Source: an uncultured Gammaproteobacteria bacterium
GTDB taxonomy: Bacteria; Pseudomonadota; Gammaproteobacteria; Pseudomonadales; DT-91
Reading direction: 5' to 3'
DNA: 13,018 nt
Assembly: GCA_929200485.1 (NCBI GenBank)
Contig: CAKMZU010000002.1
Location: 3,574 to 16,591 of the forward strand
In this document: positions 6,714 to 13,018 of the stretch, in pieces
Layout: each line of letters begins with the position of its first letter
How positions within the stretch are numbered: the first letter of the stretch is position 1
The notes under the pieces: model-generated
What the model saw: the letters and a program-made list of their open reading frames with translations, nothing else
Databases searched by the model: none
What the model was told of the DNA's origin: nothing
Translations under genes and position numbers: made by a program

Positions 6714-8972
6714 ATGCCTTTGGATACCCGGTTTAGCTTTACTTTCCTGCTGATTATCATCGGCATTTTTCAATCCGCAGCATTGGCCAGTAATTGGCAA
6801 TCGATAAAAGCGAAAAAGCGACTCAAAGTAGTCATCTCTCAACCTTTCTACACTCCTTTACCAAGAACAGGCAGTAACAAAGTACGGGAGCATCGTGCGA
6901 TTGTTGACTTTGCCAAGAGCAATGGATTGAAAATTAACTGGGTAACTGCCTCTACCCCTAATGATGCGATTGAGTCGGTAAAAGAAGGGAAGGCAGATAT
7001 TTTTATTGGTAATGTTCTAGAGCCTTCAAAGACCGGTATGCCTTTTGAAGGGGTTAGCCTGACCTTGCCTCTATATTTGAGTAATGATTACCTTGTCGCT
7101 AATAAACGCATCAATCTGGCATGGCTTTCAAGCCTTTCCGATAAGGTATTGGGTGTTAAAAATACAGTTCGCCAAAAGGAAATAGCTAAAGCAATACAGG
7201 GGAAATTTCCGAGCCTTAAACAAGTTAGCCTTTCTGAGACAGATGAAGGCGATCTTTTATACCGGAAAATGACACAGCGTTACGACTTTATTATCTTATC
7301 CGGTGATGAAATAGATAATGACCTGACCTATCGAAATGACATTCAAAAATATAAAGTAGTTTCTAAAGATAACCCTGTAACCTGGGTTGTTAACTCGAAA
7401 AATAATCAGTTACTCAACCAATTAAATCTATTTATACAGATACAGAAAAGTAATGAAAATAAAACACCGCCGGTTCGTGTTGGGTTATTAAATTCCTATG
7501 ATGGCTTATATTTGTTGCATGGTGAAAAAAAAGGTTTTCACTTCGATTTAATTAATCAATTTTTTTCATCTCATAAAATTCCATTTACCTTTCACTTTGC
7601 TGATTCTTCCCGAGAGCTAAAAGCCTTGGCTCAGGAAGGAAAGATTGATTTGGCTGCGCATTTTTTTACCCATTCAGATACGCTTTATTCTAATCTTCAG
7701 GCAACGGATGAATTTCTTCGATTGTCTAACCTTTTGATCATTAATGAATCTGGCAAGGACGTGAAAGAGTTAAAGGATGTTAACGGCCGATTTTTATCTA
7801 TCCCAAAGGGGTTTGAGGATAATGAAACCTTAGAATTTCTTAAACAAGCACACCCATCGATTAAATTCCTTAAAATGAAAAAAGCTGTGCCTTATCGGGA
7901 GTTGATGCGTAATGTCGATCGTGGTATCTATGATATGACTATCGTGCCGGGGTTTATTGCCAATAGCCCATATCAAGGTTTAGGGCAACAAGTTAAAGCG
8001 TTGCCGCTAGTCCCACAAAAATCTTATCGGTGGTTAGTCGGGCAGGAACATGACTATCTTTTGCCGATGATTTCAGACTTTCTTCGGACAGGTATCGGAT
8101 CGCAGGCATACGGAAAATACTATAAAACCCATTTCGAAAAGCCTCTGCTTGGCAATATAAAAAGTCGGGAAGCGCTTTTTCAAGATGAAAACGACAACGA
8201 GAGGTATATGCCTTTCGATGATTTTATTCGCAAATCTTCATCAGAGCACCCGATAAACTGGCGTTTATTTGTTGCAACTCTGGTTGAAGAAAGCGGCTAT
8301 GATTCAACCTTTGGCGCGTCAAACGATGGTGTCGGTTTGCTTCAAGTACCCCCTTTTATTGCTGGTCGCCTAGGGTATTATGAACTTGAATCGCCTGAGA
8401 ACAATATCTTGGCTGCGCAGGCCTATCTTAAATGGATTGATCGGCAGTTAATGGCTTATGGTATAAAGTCATCTCAACGGCGGTGGTTTGTATTGGCCGC
8501 TTTCCGTGTTGGCTTAAGCCATGTTCAAGATGCAATTCATCTGGCCCATAAGCAGCAATTATTAACCTCTGAATGGTTTGGGCATGTCGAAAAGGCAATG
8601 GGGCTTTTAGAGCGGCCAGAATATCATAAAAAATCTCGTTTTGGTTATGTGGCGGGTCAAGATGTTTTGAGCTATGTTCGCTTAATTCGAGATCGTTACG
8701 GCTTGATGAGGCTCGACCCGCTTTCTTTAAGGTCTAAACAGCGTGAAAAAACCAGAGATGAATTTTTGTTTTTAGGGCAGAATAAATTAACCGCAGAGAC
8801 TGTTTTGCCTCGTAAGATACAAAAGTCGTTGACGTTGGAAGCTCACCATCCGGCCAAACAAAAGAGAATAGAGAAGCGGTTACTGGAGCAACTTGGCGTA
8901 TCAAAAATACTTGAGCCTATCTGGGTACCATCGGATAGCCATTCATTAAAAAGTTACCCAGCCCGGGATTGA
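6714..8972 (+). CDS. MltF-like lytic murein transglycosylase with two solute-binding domains
   Basis: The product has 752 residues; E. coli MltF has about 518. Residues 1-25 are a signal peptide (FLLIIIGIFQSAALA). Two type-3 solute-binding-like domains follow, ~35-245 (LKVVISQPF...GKADIFIGN) and ~254-480 (VRVGLLNSYDG...GKIDLAAHF). A lytic transglycosylase domain spans ~505-650: ATLVEESGYD with candidate catalytic Glu526, GVGLLQV, LAAFRVGLSHVQDA, then a tail matching MltF (KKSRFGYVAGQDVLSYVRLI). The last ~90 residues are basic and not recognised. The family normally cleaves peptidoglycan to anhydromuropeptides in the periplasm. The usual AAYN is AAFR (Phe597, Arg598), so activity is uncertain. 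The nearest upstream in-frame codons contain a stop, so ATG 6714 is the start, although its ribosome site is poor. The stop lies 51 bases before edd with no clear terminator, so co-transcription is possible. Confidence 0.88.
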   Translation: MPLDTRFSFTFLLIIIGIFQSAALASNWQSIKAKKRLKVVISQPFYTPLPRTGSNKVREHRAIVDFAKSNGLKINWVTASTPNDAIESVKEGKADIFIGNVLEPSKTGMPFEGVSLTLPLYLSNDYLVANKRINLAWLSSLSDKVLGVKNTVRQKEIAKAIQGKFPSLKQVSLSETDEGDLLYRKMTQRYDFIILSGDEIDNDLTYRNDIQKYKVVSKDNPVTWVVNSKNNQLLNQLNLFIQIQKSNENKTPPVRVGLLNSYDGLYLLHGEKKGFHFDLINQFFSSHKIPFTFHFADSSRELKALAQEGKIDLAAHFFTHSDTLYSNLQATDEFLRLSNLLIINESGKDVKELKDVNGRFLSIPKGFEDNETLEFLKQAHPSIKFLKMKKAVPYRELMRNVDRGIYDMTIVPGFIANSPYQGLGQQVKALPLVPQKSYRWLVGQEHDYLLPMISDFLRTGIGSQAYGKYYKTHFEKPLLGNIKSREALFQDENDNERYMPFDDFIRKSSSEHPINWRLFVATLVEESGYDSTFGASNDGVGLLQVPPFIAGRLGYYELESPENNILAAQAYLKWIDRQLMAYGIKSSQRRWFVLAAFRVGLSHVQDAIHLAHKQQLLTSEWFGHVEKAMGLLERPEYHKKSRFGYVAGQDVLSYVRLIRDRYGLMRLDPLSLRSKQREKTRDEFLFLGQNKLTAETVLPRKIQKSLTLEAHHPAKQKRIEKRLLEQLGVSKILEPIWVPSDSHSLKSYPARD

Positions 8973-9010
8973 ACCCAAAGGGGCTTTTAGTGTCTATCTA
9001 CCATTGAATT

Positions 9011-9026
9011 GAGCATCAAATTTATG
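9011..9026 (+). promoter_or_regulatory. Ribosome binding site deciding the edd start
   Basis: The open frame could begin at TTG 9009 or ATG 9024. GAG at 9011-9013 lies 10 bases before ATG 9024 and would be inside the gene if TTG were used. From ATG 9024 the protein (MQKGIKQITQVIAHRS) aligns residue for residue, without gaps, with the E. coli Edd N-terminus (MNPQLLRVTNRIIERS). Confidence 0.6.
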
Positions 9027-10850
9027 CAAAAAGGCATTAAACAAATTACTCAAGTGATTGCTCATCGAAGTCAACGTACTCGGGAGCAATTTGAGCAGAG
9101 AATCGCTAAAGCGCGTGTGTCGGGTGTTACAAGGCGTGAACTTCCCTGTGGCAACTTTGCGCACGGTATTGCAGCCTGCGATTCATCGCAAAAAGATCTT
9201 TTAGCCAAATCCGGTGCTGTTAATCTCGGTATCGTAACAGCCTACAATGATATGCTTTCTGCACATCAGCCTTACGCCACTTATCCTGATAAGATTAAAG
9301 CGATTGCAAGAGCTAATGGCGCGAGCGCTCAGGTTGCGGGTGGCGTTCCTGCCATGTGTGATGGTATTACACAAGGAATGCCCGGCATGGAGTTATCCCT
9401 GATGAGCCGAGATGTCGTGGCGATGTCAACGGCTATTGCCTTGTCGCATGATATGTTTGATGCAGGCTTAATGCTTGGCATCTGTGACAAAATTGTTCCA
9501 GGCCTGCTTATCGGGGCGTTAAGTTTTGGTCACTTACCTGTGGCCTTTATTCCAGCAGGACCCATGCCATCAGGACTCAGTAATCCTGAAAAAGCCAAGT
9601 ATCGTCAAGCTTTTGCAGAAGGGAAAATAGACAAAGAGAAAATGCTTGAAGTAGAAAGTGCAGCGTATCACTCACCCGGTACCTGTACATTTTATGGCAC
9701 AGCCAACAGCAATCAAATGCTGATGGAAATCATGGGATTGCAGCTGCCTTCAAGTTCTTTTGTCAATCCAGATGATCCTTTAAGGCCCTTGTTAACAGAA
9801 TATGCGGTAAAGAAAACGATTGAAGCAGCTGAAAATAAAACCCATTGTTTAGCTGAGATTATGACAACGGAAACCTTAATCAATGGTTTGGTAGGACTAT
9901 TGTCAACCGGCGGTTCGACAAACCATCTGATCCATCTGGTCGCTATTGCTCAAGCGGCGGGTATTCTCATTAACTGGCAGGATATTGCTGATCTTTCAAA
10001 AATTGTACCGCTGCTTTGTCGGATTTATCCTAATGGTCAGGCGGATATCAATCATTTTCATCAAGCAGGCGGTATGGGGTTCCTGATTCAATCGCTTTTA
10101 GCGCAAGGGCTTTTGCATGAAGAGGTGGTCACTGTGCTAGGGAAAACGGGACTATCACCTTACGCTAAAGCTGCATCAATCAATGATGAAAAACTAGTCT
10201 ATGTCGCATCCCCTAAGACTTCTTTAAATGATCAGGTGCTCAGAGATGCTAAAACGCCTTTTCAAAAAACAGGGGGGTTACAGTTATTAACTGGGAATTT
10301 GGGACGAAGTGTCATTAAAATATCGGCTGTTGATCCTAAATACTGGACGATGGAAGCACCAGCGAAAATTTTTGATAGTCAGGAAGCGCTTAAACAAGCC
10401 TTTGAAAATGGTGAATGTCAGATGGATTTTTTCGCTGTGGTCCGATTTCAAGGTCCAAATGCGAATGGCATGCCGGAGCTACATAAATTAATGTCAGTTT
10501 TAGGGGCGTTGCAGGATCAGGGTTTTAATGTAGCGCTAGTGACGGATGGCAGGCTTTCAGGCGCTTCAGGTAAAGTGCCCTCAGCCATTCATATGACACC
10601 TGAAGCACTAAATGAGGGGTTAATCGCTAAAATTGAAGAGGGGGATCGCTTAAAACTGGATGCAGAAAACGGCGAATTGAACCTGCTGGTCGATGAATCG
10701 GTGTTGCGTCAACGCTCGGTGGCATTACCTGATTTATCGGGGAATGACGGCGGCATGGGACGAGAACTTTTTACATCGATTCGGAGCACCTTAACCTCGG
10801 CAGAATCAGGCGGTAGCTTTTTAGGTAATCTACAGGGTGATGTTAAATGA
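9024..10850 (+). CDS. edd: Phosphogluconate dehydratase
   Basis: Edd dehydrates 6-phosphogluconate to 2-keto-3-deoxy-6-phosphogluconate (KDPG), the first committed Entner-Doudoroff step, in the cytoplasm. The 608-residue product has nearly the length of E. coli Edd (603) and matches it throughout. Cysteines expected to hold the [4Fe-4S] cluster are present: Cys112 in PAMCDG, Cys154 in GICDKIVPG and Cys221 in SPGTCTFYGTANSNQM. Other family blocks are TAYNDMLSAHQPY, STGGSTNHLIHLV, GPNANGMPELHKLM and VTDGRLSGASGKVPSAIH. These separate Edd from the dihydroxy-acid dehydratase IlvD only in detail; the zwf and pgl neighbours settle it. The stop overlaps the zwf start (ATGA). I saw no HexR-type palindrome upstream. 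Confidence 0.97.
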   Translation: MQKGIKQITQVIAHRSQRTREQFEQRIAKARVSGVTRRELPCGNFAHGIAACDSSQKDLLAKSGAVNLGIVTAYNDMLSAHQPYATYPDKIKAIARANGASAQVAGGVPAMCDGITQGMPGMELSLMSRDVVAMSTAIALSHDMFDAGLMLGICDKIVPGLLIGALSFGHLPVAFIPAGPMPSGLSNPEKAKYRQAFAEGKIDKEKMLEVESAAYHSPGTCTFYGTANSNQMLMEIMGLQLPSSSFVNPDDPLRPLLTEYAVKKTIEAAENKTHCLAEIMTTETLINGLVGLLSTGGSTNHLIHLVAIAQAAGILINWQDIADLSKIVPLLCRIYPNGQADINHFHQAGGMGFLIQSLLAQGLLHEEVVTVLGKTGLSPYAKAASINDEKLVYVASPKTSLNDQVLRDAKTPFQKTGGLQLLTGNLGRSVIKISAVDPKYWTMEAPAKIFDSQEALKQAFENGECQMDFFAVVRFQGPNANGMPELHKLMSVLGALQDQGFNVALVTDGRLSGASGKVPSAIHMTPEALNEGLIAKIEEGDRLKLDAENGELNLLVDESVLRQRSVALPDLSGNDGGMGRELFTSIRSTLTSAESGGSFLGNLQGDVK

Positions 10851-12349
10851 CAGAAAGGGATGCTGATGCGAGAGATGTTGAACTTGATGATTTTGAAATC
10901 AGAGATTTTGATATTGTTATCTTTGGTGGCGCTGGGGATTTGTCAAGGCGCAAGCTGTTCCCTGCATTGTTTAAAGCCTATCTTAATGGTCAAATCTCAG
11001 AAGAAACTCGGATTTTCCCCGCCTGCCTGTTAAAAGAAGAGGCCGAATCTTTAGTCTCAGTGTTGCAACAACAATTGATTACAAGCTTCGATACGCCTGA
11101 GCACAAAAAAAAGTTAAAGCTATTCGTAAACTTGATCCATCCTGTGATTCTGGATATTACAAAAAATGATTCGAAATGGCAGGCATTAAAAACGCAATTA
11201 TCGGCAGATTCGAAAAGGCCCAGATTGTTTTATATGGCGATCCCTCCGGGTGTTTTTGAGAGCTGTTGTAAAGTCGCTCATAAGAATCAATTGATTCACA
11301 GTAATACCCGTTTAGTGGTTGAAAAACCCATAGGTTTTAATCTGGAGACGGCAGAACAGATTAACCGGGTCATGAGTCAATATTTTGATGAAGAAGCTAT
11401 TTTTCGAATTGATCATTACTTAGGTAAAGAAACAGTTCAAAATCTACTGGCACTGCGGTTTAGCAATACCATTTTTGAAAAGCTGTGGAACGGAGCATTC
11501 ATTGATCACGTGCAAATCAGTATTTCTGAAACGGTAGGCCTTGAGAATCGTGTCGATTTTTATAATCAGACAGGCGCGTTACGGGATATGGTTCAAAACC
11601 ATTTACTCCAGCTGTTGTGTCTGGTGGCTATGGAGTCCCCAAATAAATTAAATGCTAAAAATATTCGAGCGGAAAAAATTAAAGTACTTGAAGCGCTCAG
11701 ACCTATGGACAAAAAAACGATTAAAACCCATACCGTCCGAGGGCAATTTGTTGCCGGTCAATTAGATAAAGCGCTTGCTCCAGGTTTTCTCGAAGAGCTT
11801 GGGGTGTCGGAAAGTGATACGGAAACTTTTGTTGCCCTTAAGGTTCATGTTGATAACTGGCGTTGGGCGAATGTCCCGTTTTATCTCAGAACAGGTAAGC
11901 GACTCAATGAACGTGCAGCCACCATTGTGATTCAGTTTAAATCGGTTTCTCATCAAGTCCATGAAGGAGCAGTAGGTGATGTGAGCCCAAATAAGCTAAT
12001 TATTCGCCTGCAGCCGACAGAAAGTATTGAGATGACCTTAATGACGAAGGATTTGTCGAGCCATAAAACTCGATTAATGCCACTAAGTCTTAACTTAAAC
12101 CTGTCTGAGCAATATCAAAATCTTGAGAATACTAGCGATGCTTACCAGCGTTTGATATTGGATGTGGTTGCAAATGATCCGTCGTTATTTATTCATCGAG
12201 ATGAAGTTGTGGCTGCCTGGCAATGGATCGATCCGATTGTAGATTATTGGAAAAAGGGGGAAATTCCCCCGGAGCTCTACCGTACAGGATCTAATGGCCC
12301 TGATAAAGCGAATCAACTGATGGAAAGTGATAATAGAAAGTGGTTTTAA
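10847..12349 (+). CDS. zwf: Glucose-6-phosphate 1-dehydrogenase
   Basis: Zwf oxidises glucose-6-phosphate to 6-phosphoglucono-1,5-lactone with NAD(P)+. The product has 500 residues, normal for the family. The coenzyme-binding GGAGDLSRRKL is at 27-37, VEKPIG follows, the substrate-site RIDHYLGKE is at 187-195, and His252 in QNHLLQ corresponds to the catalytic base. GALRDMVQNH and VPFYLRTGKRL are also family blocks. The N-terminus before the nucleotide fold is some ten residues longer than in E. coli and strongly acidic. The start overlaps the edd stop in ATGA, and AGGG (10834-10837) lies 9 bases upstream, so translation of zwf is probably coupled to edd. Confidence 0.97.
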   Translation: MTERDADARDVELDDFEIRDFDIVIFGGAGDLSRRKLFPALFKAYLNGQISEETRIFPACLLKEEAESLVSVLQQQLITSFDTPEHKKKLKLFVNLIHPVILDITKNDSKWQALKTQLSADSKRPRLFYMAIPPGVFESCCKVAHKNQLIHSNTRLVVEKPIGFNLETAEQINRVMSQYFDEEAIFRIDHYLGKETVQNLLALRFSNTIFEKLWNGAFIDHVQISISETVGLENRVDFYNQTGALRDMVQNHLLQLLCLVAMESPNKLNAKNIRAEKIKVLEALRPMDKKTIKTHTVRGQFVAGQLDKALAPGFLEELGVSESDTETFVALKVHVDNWRWANVPFYLRTGKRLNERAATIVIQFKSVSHQVHEGAVGDVSPNKLIIRLQPTESIEMTLMTKDLSSHKTRLMPLSLNLNLSEQYQNLENTSDAYQRLILDVVANDPSLFIHRDEVVAAWQWIDPIVDYWKKGEIPPELYRTGSNGPDKANQLMESDNRKWF

Positions 12350-12379
12350 ATCAATAAATAGAGATGCTTTTATTTTTTT
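12350..12379 (+). other. zwf-pgl spacer with poly-T run
   Basis: Only 30 bases separate zwf from pgl. AGAG (12360-12363) is the sole Shine-Dalgarno-like match, but it is 16 bases from the ATG, with a T-rich run (ATTTTTTT, 12372-12379) between. There is no stem before the run, so it is not an intrinsic terminator. Initiation of pgl may be weak or helped by translation of zwf. Confidence 0.5.
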
Positions 12380-13018
12380 ATGGTTAATGAACATTTTTTT
12401 CATGATAAAGCTAGCTGGCTTGATGCGGCAATAAACTATTGTGCTGAATGTTTGGCAAACGCGGGAGAAAATAAATCAACCGTTTATTTATCTGGCGGGA
12501 GCACGCCAGTGCCATTGTACAAAGCGTTGTCCAGACTTGATATACCCTTTGATGAATTTGATTGGGGGTTAGTTGATGAGCGATGGGTTGAGTCATCTCA
12601 CCCAAGAAGTAACTATCAGGCTATCAATCAAGTGTTTGCTGAGGCAGAAGGATTTAGTCTACTGCCTATGAAAAATCAGGCGCAAACACCACAGCAAGGC
12701 CTGCCTAAAGCGGAAGAAGCCTATCAAGGTCTTTCAAATGAGGTTCGTCTAACTATTTTGGGTATGGGTGATGATGGGCATACCGCCTCTTTTTTTCCAA
12801 ATGCTGAAGGTTTGGCTGGTGCGCTAGATTTAAACATGGTTAATAAGGTCGCTGCGATTAATGCCATTCCATCATCAGTCACTGGCAGTGAAATTGAGAG
12901 AGTCACTTTAACCTTGCAACATATATTAAGTAGCGAGCATATTTTGTTGCTAATATCGGGTGAGTCAAAAAAAACACGCTATTCCGAAGCATTGGCAGCA
13001 GGGGATTTTTTTTCTTTG
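12380..13018 (+). CDS. pgl: 6-phosphogluconolactonase (partial, cut by right edge)
   Basis: Pgl hydrolyses the lactone made by Zwf to 6-phosphogluconate, the substrate of Edd. The 213 residues present show the DevB/Pgl signatures: VYLSGGSTPVPLYKAL near the N-terminus, WGLVDERWVESSHPRSNY, and the catalytic-loop motif ILGMGDDGHTASFFP with Asp132 and His134. Family members have about 225-240 residues, so only some 15-25 are missing. ATG 12380 is the only start: TAG at 12359 is in frame upstream and no other start codon lies between. With zwf and edd on the same strand it completes the upper half of the Entner-Doudoroff route; eda would be expected nearby to the right. Confidence 0.95.
   Translation, partial: MVNEHFFHDKASWLDAAINYCAECLANAGENKSTVYLSGGSTPVPLYKALSRLDIPFDEFDWGLVDERWVESSHPRSNYQAINQVFAEAEGFSLLPMKNQAQTPQQGLPKAEEAYQGLSNEVRLTILGMGDDGHTASFFPNAEGLAGALDLNMVNKVAAINAIPSSVTGSEIERVTLTLQHILSSEHILLLISGESKKTRYSEALAAGDFFSL

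Noticed and set aside
8973..9008. Possible terminator AAAGGGGCTTTT after the MltF-like gene
   Set aside because: The stem is only about four base pairs with a three-base loop and no U-run follows.
9009..9023. TTG 9009 as the start of edd, giving 613 residues
   Set aside because: The ATG at 9024 aligns exactly with the E. coli Edd start and has GAG 10 bases upstream.
12185..12906. Minus-strand ORFs opposite zwf and pgl
   Set aside because: They overlap clearly assigned genes and have no features of their own.
1..13018. CRISPR array, tRNA or rRNA gene, insertion sequence, attachment site
   Set aside because: I saw no regularly spaced repeats, cloverleaf, rRNA-like stretch, complete transposase or flanking terminal inverted repeats. 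This was a reading by eye, so a short RNA could be missed.

Overview
The window comes from a bacterium, most likely a gammaproteobacterium. The Entner-Doudoroff enzymes, an MltF-type lytic transglycosylase and an Omp85-type outer-membrane barrel ending in Phe all read as gammaproteobacterial or at least Gram-negative. The DNA is moderately AT-rich by eye, with many homopolymer runs. I cannot name a genus.

Layout, left to right. (1) Positions 1-4139, minus strand: the first 1379 residues of a hybrid NRPS-PKS that runs off the left edge. Its order is unusual: an intact type II-like thioesterase at the very N-terminus, then an adenylation domain with no condensation domain before it, a carrier protein and a ketosynthase. 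The adenylation domain appears to lack the Asp that normally holds the alpha-amino group. (2) Positions 4140-4826: no intact gene, but minus-strand debris that looks like a decayed coding region, with an in-frame stop and an apparent frameshift at a run of eight A. (3) Positions 4827-6473, minus strand: an Omp85-like outer-membrane protein with a TTG start. (4) Positions 6474-6713: the divergent intergenic region. (5) Positions 6714-8972, plus strand: an MltF-like periplasmic protein with two tandem solute-binding domains before the transglycosylase domain. (6) Positions 9024-13018, plus strand: edd, zwf and pgl, the last cut by the right edge.

Functionally there are two blocks. On the right, Zwf oxidises glucose-6-phosphate to the lactone, Pgl hydrolyses it to 6-phosphogluconate and Edd dehydrates that to KDPG. 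Eda and possibly Glk would be expected beyond the right edge. The edd/zwf ATGA overlap and short spacings indicate one transcript, perhaps read through from the MltF-like gene. On the left, the assembly line begins here: the A domain should load the carrier with a starter acid and the ketosynthase passes it to the first polyketide extension. The fused thioesterase could clear mis-primed carriers. The Omp85-like gene upstream on the same strand may or may not be connected.

The most interesting element is the TE-A-PCP-KS start of the assembly line. The rest is mostly ordinary chromosomal content.
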